Below, piece by piece: positions 8,817 through 18,039 of a DNA stretch of 64,000 nucleotides. How positions within the stretch are numbered: the stretch's first letter is position 1; every line of letters begins with the position of its first letter. A model generated the notes under the pieces. That model was not told the origin of the DNA. It made no database searches and saw only the letters and a program-made list of their open reading frames with translations. The DNA lies in NCBI RefSeq assembly GCF_018223745.1, contig NZ_CP073653.1, forward strand, positions 5,444,001 to 5,508,000, read 5' to 3'. A program made the translations under genes and the position numbers. This DNA comes from Clostridium beijerinckii. Lineage in GTDB: Bacteria > Bacillota > Clostridia > Clostridiales > Clostridiaceae.

Positions 8817-9650
8817 CTAATCCATTAACTTATTTGCCTCTACAACAAATTCATCAATTTTTCCTTCATCCTTTAATCTTTTTATTGTTTTGTTGATTTC
8901 TGTTTGCAATTCAGTCGAACCTTTCCTCATTGCTATCGCTGCTCCATCTTCTTGCGCCTCAATAGTTACAGAAGTCAATTCTATATCATTGTTTTTATCA
9001 CAATTAAATTTAGCCACTGGTGAATCAAGTAATATTGCATAAACTTTTTTATTCTTTAAATCAAGTACTAAGTCAGTAGCTTTTCCTAATCCCTTCACTT
9101 CCGCACTTGGTAAGTTATCTTTTACTAAGCCTTCTTGAACTGATCCCTTTTGAACCCCAATTTTCTTATTTTTCAAATCATCCATTGATTTTATTGAATC
9201 TGCTTCACCTTTTCTTACTATAAATATATTTTTCTCTTTATTGTATATATCTGAAAAATCAGCATTTTCTCTTCTTTCATCAGTTGGATTCATTGCAGCA
9301 AATACTAAATCGGACTTTCCTGCCTGAAGCGATACAAGAAGTCCATCAAAATCCATATCCTTAATTTCAAGTTCTACACCTAAATCTTTAGCAACTTCTT
9401 TTGCAATACTTACGTCAATACCTACAATTTGATCCTTACCATCTATTTCTTTATGAAATTCATATGGTGGGTAATCAGCACTCGTTCCAACTACAATTTT
9501 GCCTTTTGATTTTATATCACTTAATGATGATGACTTAACATCTGAATTTTTGCCTGAACTATTAGTGTTACTACTACATCCTATAATTCCAAACGCTATA
9601 CTGCTAATTGCCACAAATACTATTAACTTTTTTAATAAAAATTTTTTCAT
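8817..9650 (-). CDS. Amino-acid ABC transporter substrate-binding lipoprotein
   Basis: The 277-residue protein starts with a lysine-rich signal and a hydrophobic stretch ending in a lipobox (GIIGC, Cys25), followed by a serine/asparagine-rich linker. It should be anchored to the outer face of the membrane. The mature part is a family-3 solute-binding protein: GTSADYPPYEF at the ligand lip, GIDVSIAKEVAKDLG, FAAMNPTDERRENADFS, and a VQKGSVQEG second-lobe motif. These typically bind polar amino acids or cystine. No permease or ATPase genes are adjacent, so it is an orphan binding protein. AAGGGGGAC precedes the ATG. Confidence 0.88.
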   Translation of the reverse strand: MKKFLLKKLIVFVAISSIAFGIIGCSSNTNSSGKNSDVKSSSLSDIKSKGKIVVGTSADYPPYEFHKEIDGKDQIVGIDVSIAKEVAKDLGVELEIKDMDFDGLLVSLQAGKSDLVFAAMNPTDERRENADFSDIYNKEKNIFIVRKGEADSIKSMDDLKNKKIGVQKGSVQEGLVKDNLPSAEVKGLGKATDLVLDLKNKKVYAILLDSPVAKFNCDKNNDIELTSVTIEAQEDGAAIAMRKGSTELQTEINKTIKRLKDEGKIDEFVVEANKLMD

Positions 9651-9756
9651 ATATTGTCCCCCTTTAAATTTTATCGAAGTATTATTCTTTAGTATTTTTC
9701 TACTAATTGAATAATATTGCTATAAGATAAAAATGTCAATACATTATAATGATGTT

Positions 9757-9770
9757 TTAATACGTATTAA
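9757..9770. promoter_or_regulatory. Perfect 14-bp palindrome upstream of the binding-protein gene
   Basis: TTAATACGTATTAA is its own reverse complement and lies 107 bp upstream of the lipoprotein start. It is placed like an operator. The rest of the 9651-9845 gap shows no gene. Confidence 0.4.
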
Positions 9771-9845
9771 TAAGTAATAGTATTTTATATGCATATTATT
9801 TTTTTCTATAACTGTTAAACAGATAGCTCAAATTAATAAAAATAA

Positions 9846-9886
9846 ATAGTTAACAACACGGAAAATAAATCCTTGTTGTTAACTAT
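9846..9886 (-). terminator. Terminator of the copper operon
   Basis: A 13-bp perfect stem (9846-9858 with 9874-9886) lies about 90 bases after the CopZ stop. It is followed on the minus strand by TTATTTTTATTAAT. Confidence 0.7.
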
Positions 9887-9974
9887 CTATAAAAATTGTT
9901 TAATCTATTCTTTAAATTCATTAAATTTAGAAATTTTACGTTTAACCAGATTTTTTGAAAGAATATTATTTGTC

Positions 9975-10181
9975 TTATTCTTCTATTTTAACTACATCAT
10001 AGCCTTCTTCTTCAATAGCTTCTTTTATTTCTTCATTACTATTTTCAGTTTCAACTGTTGCACAATTGTCCTTAAGACTAACTTCAACTGAAGTTACCTT
10101 ATCCAAATTTTCTAGTGCTTCCTTTACATGAGCAACACAATGTTCACAACTCATTCCTTCAATTAATATTTTCTTTTTCAT
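9975..10181 (-). CDS. copZ: Copper chaperone, heavy-metal-associated domain
   Basis: A 68-residue single HMA domain with the metal-binding motif GMSCEHC at residues 9-15. CopZ proteins carry Cu(I) to the CopA pump and to the CsoR repressor in the cytoplasm. The acidic C-terminus (EEEGYDVVKIEE) is typical. It lies 149 bp after copA on the same strand and before a terminator, so it is probably the last gene of csoR-copA-copZ. GGGAGG precedes the ATG. Confidence 0.92.
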   Translation of the reverse strand: MKKKILIEGMSCEHCVAHVKEALENLDKVTSVEVSLKDNCATVETENSNEEIKEAIEEEGYDVVKIEE

Positions 10182-10330
10182 ATCTATTACCTCCCGTTTA
10201 TTAATGATTAAAATTTAGAAATCAAAATATAGATATTTGAAATACTTTTCTTCAAGCATCTAGATGTAATTATCTACTACCTAAGAAATGTCCTAATATT
10301 CTATTTTTGCTTATCATCATATCTTATTGA

Positions 10331-12760
10331 TTAGGCTTTAAAATTTTTAAGTCTTAATGCATTTGTAAGTACTGAAACAGAACTTAAGCTCATTGCTGCA
10401 GCTGCTATCATAGGATTTAATAATGGACCTCCAAATACATGAAGTATCCCCATAGCAACTGGTATACCTAGTACGTTATATCCAAATGCCCAGAATAAAT
10501 TTTGTTTTATATTTTTAATGGTTGCTTTACTTAGTTTTATTGCTGTTATAACATCCATCAAATCGCTTTTCATAAGAACTATATCTGCTGATTCTATTGC
10601 GACATCAGTACCTGATCCTATTGCAATTCCAACATTAGATTGAGCTAATGCTGGTGCATCATTTATTCCATCCCCAACCATAGCTACCTTCATGTTCTCT
10701 CCTTGAAGCTTTTTGACTTCATTAGCCTTGTCTTCAGGCAATACTTCAGCTAGCACTATATCAATTCCAACTTGTTTTGCTATTGCATCTGCAGTTTTTT
10801 TGTTATCTCCAGTAATCATAGCTACCTTTATTCCCATGTTATGAAGAGCTTCTATAGCTTTTTTGCTACTTGGCTTAACAGTATCTGCAACAGCTACTAT
10901 TCCACTTAAAGTATTATCAACTGCTACATACATAGGAGTCTTACCTTCAGCTGCTAATCTATCACTTTCATCCGCGAACATAGCAATATCAATATTTTTT
11001 TCTATCATTAATTTTTTATTTCCAAGTAAAATATTTTTTTCTTCTATCTTAACTTCTATTCCATGTCCTGGAATTGCATTGAATTGTTGAATTTCTTTAA
11101 GTTCCAAGTTTTTATCATTCGCTTCTTTAACTATTGCTTCTCCTAACGGATGCTCTGAACCTTTTTCGCTACTTGCAGCTAAAATTAATATCTCATCCTC
11201 CGAAATTCCATTTGTTATTATATCTGTAACCACTGGTTTTCCTTCTGTTATAGTCCCAGTTTTATCAAATACTATAGTTTTTATACTATGAGTAGTTTCT
11301 AACGCTTCACCGCCTTTAATTAACACACCATTCTCTGCGCCTTTACCTGTTCCAACCATTATTGCAGTTGGAGTTGCAAGGCCTAATGCGCATGGGCAAG
11401 CTATAACTAGTACTGCAATAAATATTGTTAGAGAGAATATTGTTGTTTCTCCTGAAATTAACCATCCTATTGAAGCTATTATTGCTAGCATTATAACTAT
11501 TGGCACAAAATATGCTGATATAACATCTGCAAGTTTAGCTATTGGAGCTTTAGATCCTTGTGCTTCTTCAACTAACCTAACTATTTGTGCAAGTGCAGTA
11601 TCTTTTCCAACCTTAGTTGCTTTATACTTTATAAAGCCAGTTTTATTGATACTTGCTCCAATTACACTACTTCCTACAATCTTTTCTACAGGAATACTTT
11701 CCCCTGTAAGCATTGACTCATCAATGGATGTACTGCCATCAATAATTTCTCCATCTACAGGTACCTTTTCACCTGGTTTAACTAAGACTATATCACCAAC
11801 AATTACTTCTTCTATAGGTATTGTAATTTCAGCATTATTTCTTATTATTGTTGCAGTTTTAGGTGCTAACCCCATTAGTGCTTTAATAGCTTGTGATGTT
11901 CTTCCTTTTGAAACTGCCTCCAGATATTTTCCAAGTGTTATTAAAGTTAAAATGACTGCTGCTGACTCAAAATATAAGTGCATAGCATATTCAGTTTCGC
12001 CTGTTTGTATTTTATAAATTCCAAATATTCCATATAAAACTGCTGCTAAAGTACTTATAGCTATCAACGAATCCATATTAGGACTTAGTTTAAATAAATT
12101 CTTTATTCCAATTAGATAGAACTTATATCCAGCTATCATTACAGGTATTGTTAATACTAATTGAATCACAGCAAAATTCAATGGATTCATCATAGAATCA
12201 ATAATATATGGAAGAGGCATACCTAACATATGTCCCATAGTTATTACTAAAAGCGGAATTGCAAATATTAGAGATATAATAAATCTCCTTAATAACAATT
12301 GACTTGCCTCTAGTTTTTTCTTTTCTTCAACTTGCTCTTCTTCCTTAATTAGCTTATACCCTGCTTTATCTACAGCAGCTTTAATTTCACTATATCCAAT
12401 TTCATCTTCATCTATATTTATAGTCAACTTCTCTGTTGCTAAATTAACAACAGAATCTTGAACCCCCTTAAGCTTTTTAGTAACTCTCTCGACTCTACTT
12501 GCACACGCCGAGCATGTCATTCCTTCAACTTTAAAAGTATAAGTCTTCATATTCTTCTTAACACCGTAACCGGCTTTAACTACGGTTGCTTCTATATTTT
12601 CATTATTAAGTTTGTTTTCATCAAACTCTACGTTCAGCGTTTCTGTTGCAAAGTTAACATTTGCGCTATTTACGCCTTCTAACTTTTTAACAAATCTTTC
12701 AACTCTATTTGCACATGCTGAGCATGTCATTCCTTCAATTTTAAATGCTTTTTTATTCAT
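10331..12760 (-). CDS. copA: Copper-exporting P1B-type ATPase
   Basis: The 809-residue protein has two N-terminal HMA domains with GMTCSAC motifs (Cys13/Cys16 and Cys83/Cys86), then the P1B ATPase core with about eight membrane helices. Diagnostic residues are the actuator TGES near 352, the intramembrane CPC at 455-457, the phosphorylation motif DKTGT at 499-503, the SEHP motif at His537, and GDGINDAPA near the end of the catalytic domain. CPC with the double CxxC domains indicates Cu(I) export. It lies 153 bp downstream of csoR and upstream of copZ. AAAGAGGTG precedes the ATG. The annotation is secure. Confidence 0.96.
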   Translation of the reverse strand: MNKKAFKIEGMTCSACANRVERFVKKLEGVNSANVNFATETLNVEFDENKLNNENIEATVVKAGYGVKKNMKTYTFKVEGMTCSACASRVERVTKKLKGVQDSVVNLATEKLTINIDEDEIGYSEIKAAVDKAGYKLIKEEEQVEEKKKLEASQLLLRRFIISLIFAIPLLVITMGHMLGMPLPYIIDSMMNPLNFAVIQLVLTIPVMIAGYKFYLIGIKNLFKLSPNMDSLIAISTLAAVLYGIFGIYKIQTGETEYAMHLYFESAAVILTLITLGKYLEAVSKGRTSQAIKALMGLAPKTATIIRNNAEITIPIEEVIVGDIVLVKPGEKVPVDGEIIDGSTSIDESMLTGESIPVEKIVGSSVIGASINKTGFIKYKATKVGKDTALAQIVRLVEEAQGSKAPIAKLADVISAYFVPIVIMLAIIASIGWLISGETTIFSLTIFIAVLVIACPCALGLATPTAIMVGTGKGAENGVLIKGGEALETTHSIKTIVFDKTGTITEGKPVVTDIITNGISEDEILILAASSEKGSEHPLGEAIVKEANDKNLELKEIQQFNAIPGHGIEVKIEEKNILLGNKKLMIEKNIDIAMFADESDRLAAEGKTPMYVAVDNTLSGIVAVADTVKPSSKKAIEALHNMGIKVAMITGDNKKTADAIAKQVGIDIVLAEVLPEDKANEVKKLQGENMKVAMVGDGINDAPALAQSNVGIAIGSGTDVAIESADIVLMKSDLMDVITAIKLSKATIKNIKQNLFWAFGYNVLGIPVAMGILHVFGGPLLNPMIAAAAMSLSSVSVLTNALRLKNFKA

Positions 12761-12913
12761 ACTTCACCTCTTTACTTATTTAGCATATACTTTAAAAATT
12801 TACATTAAGCTAATTTTAACTTCACTAAGCAATTTACAACTTTTCTCTATATTTAATTAATGCAATAATGCTTTTATATTTTATTTCATATTGTCATCTC
12901 TTAATAATCGGTT

Positions 12914-13180
12914 CTATTTTGAAAGTAACTTTTCTAAAACTTTATTAAATTCTTCTATTTTCTCATCTGGATTGTTGTTATAGCAAGCCTCTTTTACACA
13001 ATGACGTAAATGGCCTTGCAAAATCATTAAATCTGCTTTTTTTATTAAAGATTGAACTGCCATCAATTGATTTGCAACATCTATGCAATATCTATCATCT
13101 TCAATCATTTTTATTATTCCTTCTATTTGACCCTTCGCTGTTTTTAAAGATTGTAATGCTTTTTTTCTTTCCTCACTCAT
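12914..13180 (-). CDS. csoR: CsoR-family copper-sensing repressor
   Basis: The 88-residue all-helical protein carries the Cu(I) ligand set Cys32, His57 and Cys61 (from CIDVANQL and GHLRHC), as in characterised CsoR proteins. It binds DNA when copper-free and releases it on Cu(I) binding. The start is ATG 13180, because GGGGAGGAAGA lies just before it. A longer frame from 13225 would include the operator and the ribosome binding site. It is the first gene of the copper operon and is preceded by a consensus promoter and a GC-rich dyad, so it should regulate itself and copA-copZ. Confidence 0.93.
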   Translation of the reverse strand: MSEERKKALQSLKTAKGQIEGIIKMIEDDRYCIDVANQLMAVQSLIKKADLMILQGHLRHCVKEACYNNNPDEKIEEFNKVLEKLLSK

Positions 13181-13193
13181 TTCTTCCTCCCCT

Positions 13194-13211
13194 CCCCCTG
13201 TGTAGGGGGGT
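13194..13211 (-). promoter_or_regulatory. Probable CsoR operator
   Basis: CCCCCTGTGTAGGGGGG at 13194-13210 is a GC-tract inverted repeat in otherwise very AT-rich DNA. It lies a few bases downstream of the expected transcription start of the copper operon. CsoR operators in other Gram-positives are G-tract/C-tract dyads of this kind. Confidence 0.75.
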
Positions 13212-13223
13212 CTTATTAATTTC

Positions 13224-13251
13224 ATTATATATTAATAAATTATTTTGTCAA
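13224..13251 (-). promoter_or_regulatory. Consensus sigma-A promoter of the copper operon
   Basis: On the minus strand TTGACA (13251-13246) is followed after 16 bases by TATAAT (13229-13224), both exact consensus hexamers. Transcription should begin near 13217, immediately before the G-tract dyad. Confidence 0.8.
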
Positions 13252-13406
13252 TATCATTTCTAATATATTCTTACGATTATCTTGCTCTTCTATCTATTCT
13301 TATACTCACCTTGAATACTCATTTTTTTATTCTAGGCACTTAACTCCACGTTCCCATAATGCCGTGATAAGATAAAATGCTGGCTTTAACGTAGAATTTG
13401 CTAAAA

Positions 13407-13438
13407 AAATAAGCTCCATATAACAATGAAGCTTATTT
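13407..13438 (-). terminator. Terminator of the maltose operon
   Basis: A 13-bp stem (13407-13419 with 13426-13438, one G-T pair) is followed on the minus strand by TTTTTTAGC. It lies just after the EIIA gene. Confidence 0.85.
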
Positions 13439-13448
13439 CTATAAATAT

Positions 13449-13934
13449 CTATTTATATTCAATTATAGGGCTTTCTTTAACTTTCATAATTTCTCCGATA
13501 TGAAAATTTAGAATTTCATGGCCATTTAAATTTGGAATAATAAGCATTGTTATATCTTCTATTTCTTTTTCTTTTAGGAGTTCTTTATCGAATTCTAAAA
13601 GTAACTCACCTTTTTTCACGTATTTTTCTTCTTCACAATACAAATTAAAGCCTTCACCTTTCAAATTTACAGTGTCAAGTCCCACGTGAATTAGAATTTC
13701 TACTCCATCCTCTGTTCTTATTCCTATTGCATGCTTGCTTTCCTTCATTATTGTAACAATAGTCCCATCACATGGTGAAAATATTTTATTAATACTTGGT
13801 TTAATAGCAATACCTTCGCCCATCATTTTCTGAGAAAACACTTCATCTTTAACTTCACTTATATCTACGCTGACTCCATCTGTAAAAGCATATAATAATT
13901 TATTTTTATTCCTTTTTAATATATTTTTAAACAT
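13449..13934 (-). CDS. PTS glucose-family EIIA component
   Basis: The 161-residue protein is a free-standing EIIA of the glucose/sucrose family (Crr-like). The conserved SPCDGTI segment is at about 53-59. The two active-site histidines are His68 (ESKHAIGI) and the phosphorylated His83 (ILIHVGLDTV), followed by LKGEGF. It would pass phosphate from HPr to the EIIB domain of the transporter encoded upstream. It starts 8 bp after the GH4 gene and is the last gene of the operon. Because the EIICB here lacks an EIIA domain, this gene completes the transport system. Confidence 0.92.
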   Translation of the reverse strand: MFKNILKRNKNKLLYAFTDGVSVDISEVKDEVFSQKMMGEGIAIKPSINKIFSPCDGTIVTIMKESKHAIGIRTEDGVEILIHVGLDTVNLKGEGFNLYCEEEKYVKKGELLLEFDKELLKEKEIEDITMLIIPNLNGHEILNFHIGEIMKVKESPIIEYK

Positions 13935-13942
13935 TCTCTATC

Positions 13943-15271
13943 CTACTTCAATTCTGGCCAATATTCTTTATTAGCTTCAATCATATCATCTAGAATCTGT
14001 TTTGCTACAAATGCAGATGGAATTGTTTTGTTCATAGTAAATGCCATAAGTGCTTTTTCATATGAGCCTTCAATAGCAGCCTCAACTACAAGTTTTTCTG
14101 ATGCTTCTTGTTGTTCAATTATTCCTTTATAGAAAGTTGGTATTTCTCCTACACGTACTGGTTCTGGTCCATCTTTAGTTATATATGCAGGTACTTCTAC
14201 CATAGCATCGTCAGGTAAATTTTTTATTGCCCCATTATTTTCTACCATAACTAGGTGTCTCTTTCTTAAATCAAAAGCTAAGCTCATAGCAACTTCAACA
14301 ATAAATTCTCCATGCACTCCAGTAAAGAATTGTGTAAGATCAATTTCTCCTGTAGCATTATATTGGTCTACAGCATCAAATATCTTCTTCTCTCTTCCTT
14401 CCATTACTTCATTAGCTCTAGTATGATTTTTATCTGCTTCTTTTACAATGCTATCTCCTAAAAGATAATATTGCATATACGTATTTGGAAGATATTTAGG
14501 GAACATTTGCATTATATGTTTAGCATTATCAAATGTATGAAGCCATGATGCATCATTATGTCTTACTTCACTTCTTGAATCCGGTGGAATATAACCATGT
14601 TCCTTTACATATGCTTTTAACTCCTCAGTTTTATCTTCACCACTAACTCTAATTTTTGTAAACCAACCAAAGTGATTTAATCCAAAATAATCTGCTTCTA
14701 TATCATGTCTATCACAATCTAAGATATTAGCCATATTTCTCATAATTGCAACTGGCATATCACATATATTTAAAATCCTTGCATTTGGTCTTAACTTATA
14801 CATAGCTTTTGCTACAATAGCTGCTGGATTAGAATAATTAACAATCCAATAATTTTTATTTGCATATTTTTCACAAAAATCTATCATTTCAACCATAGGA
14901 TATATTGTTCTTAATCCATATGCTAATCCTCCAGGACCACATGTTTCTTGACCAACCACATCATATTTTAGTGGAATTTTTTCGTCTTGTTCTCTCATCT
15001 TATATAATCCAACACGCATTTGAGCAAAAACAAAATCTGCATCTTTAAATCCTTCTTCTGGATCAGTTGTAAGAACAAGTTTTACCTCTGGATCAAACAT
15101 TTCTACTACTTTCTTTACTATCACTCCTACTTTATTTTGACGTTCCGCATTTATATCATATAATCTTAATTCTGATATTTTAAAATCCTCTTTCTTTGAA
15201 AGTAAACTCTTTACAATCCCTGGTGTATATGTGCTTCCTCCGCCTACTATTACTAATTTAAATTTTTTCAT
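13943..15271 (-). CDS. malH: 6-phospho-alpha-glucosidase, GH4
   Basis: The 442-residue protein has the glycoside hydrolase family 4 layout. It has an N-terminal NAD-binding glycine motif (IVGGGSTYTPG, residues 8-18), the CDMP signature at 170-173 and GLNHFGW at 197-203. CDMP rather than CN(I/V)P is characteristic of the alpha-specific members that hydrolyse maltose 6'-phosphate and related 6-phospho-alpha-glucosides using NAD+ and Mn2+. Length matches Bacillus GlvA and the clostridial MalH. It lies 21 bp after the EIICB gene and 8 bp before EIIA. AAGGAGGAA precedes the ATG. Confidence 0.93.
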   Translation of the reverse strand: MKKFKLVIVGGGSTYTPGIVKSLLSKKEDFKISELRLYDINAERQNKVGVIVKKVVEMFDPEVKLVLTTDPEEGFKDADFVFAQMRVGLYKMREQDEKIPLKYDVVGQETCGPGGLAYGLRTIYPMVEMIDFCEKYANKNYWIVNYSNPAAIVAKAMYKLRPNARILNICDMPVAIMRNMANILDCDRHDIEADYFGLNHFGWFTKIRVSGEDKTEELKAYVKEHGYIPPDSRSEVRHNDASWLHTFDNAKHIMQMFPKYLPNTYMQYYLLGDSIVKEADKNHTRANEVMEGREKKIFDAVDQYNATGEIDLTQFFTGVHGEFIVEVAMSLAFDLRKRHLVMVENNGAIKNLPDDAMVEVPAYITKDGPEPVRVGEIPTFYKGIIEQQEASEKLVVEAAIEGSYEKALMAFTMNKTIPSAFVAKQILDDMIEANKEYWPELK

Positions 15272-15292
15272 TTTAATAATTCCTCCTTCATT

Positions 15293-16888
15293 TTATTCTG
15301 CTCTGTCTAATGCTTCATCTACTATTGTTCTAATTTTATTAATTGAAAGGCCATATACAACTTGTATATTATTTCCCTTTTTCACAACACCTGCTGCGCC
15401 TGTTCCTTTTAAAGCTTCTTCATCAATTAAGGTGCTATCTATAACATCCACTCTAAGTCTTGAAAAACAATTTTCTACTGTTACTATATTTGCTTTTCCA
15501 CCTAATGCTCTAATTATTGTTAATGCTTTTTCATCATCGTTATTAGCTTTACTATTATTTTTATTTTCTGATTTCATATCTTGCTTAACTTTTGCTGCAT
15601 TCTCATTTAAATCAATTACAGCATCTGTATCATTCTCTTCTCTTCCAGGTGTTCTTAAATTCATCTTCTCAATCATAAATTTGAATACTAAGAAAATCAC
15701 AACTATTTCAACTAATCCTACTAGTATATACACAGGCCAATGAGTTTTACCTATACCTGCTGGCAAGTTTATTACTAAAAAATCTAATATTCCATTGGTT
15801 GCACATACTCTTACATTTAATAGGTATACAAACATTTGGAATAATCCATCAATTACTGAATAAACAAACCATAGTAATGGTGCAGCAAAAATAAATGTAA
15901 ATTCTAATGGTTCTGTGATACCTGCGATTACTGCTGTTAAAGTTGATGGTATTAATTGTGCCTTTAAATTACTACGCTTTGCTTTTTTAGCAGTGAAGTA
16001 AAATGCTAAGGCAACTCCAATTACACCAAAAGTTTTAACTAATCCATATGTTAAAAATCTTGCTGAGTCAGGCATAATAGAGATTGTTGAATCATTAAGC
16101 AATGCTAAGAAAACTGGTTTCGCTCCAATTACATTTTGGCCATTTATTATCATCTGATCACCAACTGCTGAATATAGGAATGGAGACCAAATTAAATGAT
16201 GTAATCCTGTTGGAACTAAGAATCTATTTAAAAATCCATAAACAAACACTCCAGCCGCCCCTGCAGAACTCATAAATCCAGTAAGAGCTGTGATTCCAGC
16301 AGCTATTGTAGGCCATACATATGTGGTACCAATACTTAATATAGCTACTACAGGAATCATGATAACGAATACAAACTTACTATTACCGTATGGAGCCATA
16401 GCGCCACTAAATTCTTTATCTATATATTTGTTATGAACTATAGCAACTAGTACTCCTAGAATCATTCCTAGAAACACTCCCATATCTGTCACATGGAATC
16501 CTAGTTGGATTGTCTGCCCAGTTCCATATAAAGCTGATGCTGTATCACCTTTAATTATTTTTCCAGATAGCTCTAGCCACTTACTATTCGCGCCTAGGAA
16601 CAAAATATATGACATAATGGAAATGAATGCTGCTTCCGCTTTTTTCTTCTTTGACATCCCCATCGCTATTCCGACACAAAACAAAATGCTTAAGTTCCCC
16701 ATAATCGGTGATAACATTCCATTAAAGAATTTTCCTGTTACCCAAATTGCTCCGCCTTCTTTTACAAATGTTGTATTGGTGAAAACTGCTGTTAATGCAA
16801 TCAACATACCTACAATGGGTAAGAATAAGACCGGTCCAATCATAGCTTTGGCAAATTTCTGCATACTATTTAAAATCTTATCTTTCAT
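15293..16888 (-). CDS. malP: PTS alpha-glucoside (maltose-type) EIICB
   Basis: The 531-residue protein joins an N-terminal EIIC membrane domain (about 10 hydrophobic segments, residues 10-420), a polar linker rich in Asn/Lys/Glu (about 425-450), and a C-terminal EIIB domain. The phosphocysteine is Cys474 in ENCFSRLRVDV. Length and domain order match GlvC/MalP-type maltose transporters. The adjacent 6-phospho-alpha-glucosidase supports alpha-glucoside specificity. It imports and phosphorylates the disaccharide. It is the first gene of the operon; two palindromes lie upstream. AAGGGGAAT precedes the ATG. Confidence 0.92.
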   Translation of the reverse strand: MKDKILNSMQKFAKAMIGPVLFLPIVGMLIALTAVFTNTTFVKEGGAIWVTGKFFNGMLSPIMGNLSILFCVGIAMGMSKKKKAEAAFISIMSYILFLGANSKWLELSGKIIKGDTASALYGTGQTIQLGFHVTDMGVFLGMILGVLVAIVHNKYIDKEFSGAMAPYGNSKFVFVIMIPVVAILSIGTTYVWPTIAAGITALTGFMSSAGAAGVFVYGFLNRFLVPTGLHHLIWSPFLYSAVGDQMIINGQNVIGAKPVFLALLNDSTISIMPDSARFLTYGLVKTFGVIGVALAFYFTAKKAKRSNLKAQLIPSTLTAVIAGITEPLEFTFIFAAPLLWFVYSVIDGLFQMFVYLLNVRVCATNGILDFLVINLPAGIGKTHWPVYILVGLVEIVVIFLVFKFMIEKMNLRTPGREENDTDAVIDLNENAAKVKQDMKSENKNNSKANNDDEKALTIIRALGGKANIVTVENCFSRLRVDVIDSTLIDEEALKGTGAAGVVKKGNNIQVVYGLSINKIRTIVDEALDRAE

Positions 16889-16975
16889 TTAAATATTCCC
16901 CTTCACTATTTTATAATTTTCTTTGGGTAATTACCTGTGAGAATAGGATATCATTATTAATAGATATTGTTAATA

Positions 16976-17023
16976 GTTTTAAACGTTTCAGCAACATGTT
17001 GACTCAAAAGTAAACATGTTTAC
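16976..17023 (-). promoter_or_regulatory. Palindromic operator sites upstream of the maltose operon
   Basis: Three symmetric elements sit 90-135 bp upstream of the EIICB start: AAACGTTT (16981-16988), CAACATGTTG (16992-17001) and GTAAACATGTTTAC (17010-17023). The last two share the core AACATGTT with centres exactly 20 bp apart, which suggests cooperative binding on one DNA face. They may bind the RpiR regulator encoded upstream, or CcpA. The GTAA-N6-TTAC arms resemble a variant clostridial CcpA site. Confidence 0.5.
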
Positions 17024-17036
17024 CTTTACACACAAA

Positions 17037-17071
17037 AAAGCTATCTCATTAGTTAACCTTGAGATAGCTTT
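17037..17071 (-). terminator. Terminator of the RpiR-family gene
   Basis: A perfect 12-bp stem (17037-17048 with 17060-17071) is followed on the minus strand by TTTTTTGTG. It separates the regulator from the maltose operon, so the two are transcribed independently. Confidence 0.88.
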
Positions 17072-17128
17072 ATATATATAATTTCGGTAAGTTTCCACAT
17101 GAGTATGACTAGTTTGGATATCTATATT

Positions 17129-17854
17129 TTATAAATTACTCATTACCTTATCTAGCAAATATTCCATTACAATCATTACCCTAGCATAAAAATAGTTCGC
17201 GGTAAGATTTCTATCATCTAATTCTTTATCATCCAATATCATAAAATTTAAGGTTGCCTTTTTAGCCATGTGATTCTCTGGCTTACCAGTAAAAGTTATA
17301 ATATCCAATTGATTTTTTGATGCATAATCAATCACTTTTGTTATACTTTCCGTTTCTCCACTTTTAGATATTCCAATAACTAAGGCGCCTCCTATTTGAT
17401 TGCTGTCATATACTCCATAAGAATTTGTTTTAATGCATTTAAACCCAAGCACTAACATCTTTCTCCAAAAGAAATCTGCAATCGAATCAGAGAATCCAGT
17501 GGCTGTTATGAAAATTATATCTTCTCTATGTTTAATTATCATAGAAATGAAATCTTCTATTTTCTTATTTTCAATTTCTGATATGAAGCTAGTAATATCA
17601 GAGGTATGTTCTTGATTGTTTTGATGATTTTTTACTATGAAGTTTAGTCGATATATCATATCGACATAGCCTGTATAACCTAGCTTCTTTGATAGCTTTA
17701 TTATTGTTGCCGCCGATGTATAATTAATTGTTGCAACATCTCTTACACCTTTAGTTAAAACAGAATCAATATTAGTTAATATGTATTGCAAAACCTGTCT
17801 CTCTGTTTCTGAGAGCTTGTAATTATCAGCTATTTTATAAATATCAAATTTCAT
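17129..17854 (-). CDS. MurR/RpiR-family transcriptional regulator
   Basis: The 241-residue protein has an N-terminal HTH_6 domain (about residues 1-75, including LSETERQVLQYI and SAATIIKLSKKLGYTGY) and a C-terminal SIS domain (about 100-230, with GISKSGETESI). SIS domains in this family bind phosphorylated sugars. The position just upstream of the maltose operon suggests it controls malP-malH-EIIA, probably sensing maltose 6'-phosphate. Start ATG 17854 is chosen because TGGAGGTG lies 5-6 bases upstream; an in-frame start at 17959 has no such site and would overlap the upstream terminator. Confidence 0.88.
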   Translation of the reverse strand: MKFDIYKIADNYKLSETERQVLQYILTNIDSVLTKGVRDVATINYTSAATIIKLSKKLGYTGYVDMIYRLNFIVKNHQNNQEHTSDITSFISEIENKKIEDFISMIIKHREDIIFITATGFSDSIADFFWRKMLVLGFKCIKTNSYGVYDSNQIGGALVIGISKSGETESITKVIDYASKNQLDIITFTGKPENHMAKKATLNFMILDDKELDDRNLTANYFYARVMIVMEYLLDKVMSNL

Positions 17855-17931
17855 ATCACACCTCCAATATAATGTAATTACTTCATATGATATCATACTT
17901 ATATCTTTATTACTTAATGAATACATAAAAA

Positions 17932-17951
17932 AATCCCTTAACGTAGGGATT
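17932..17951 (-). terminator. Terminator of the GGDEF/HD-GYP gene
   Basis: AATCCCT/AGGGATT (17932-17938 with 17945-17951) forms a 7-bp stem followed on the minus strand by TTTTTTTATG. Confidence 0.75.
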
Positions 17952-18039
17952 GTAATCAAAAATTGCAGCTTTCATTAAGTTACTTATATCTCACATCATG
18001 AATATCTTCTCTCTTATTATAAATTCCCAATAGATTTTA

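Noticed and set aside
9873..10091. 72-codon plus-strand frame overlapping copZ
   Set aside because: It is antisense to copZ and rich in Phe/Ile/Asn, as expected from a shadow of an AT-rich gene.
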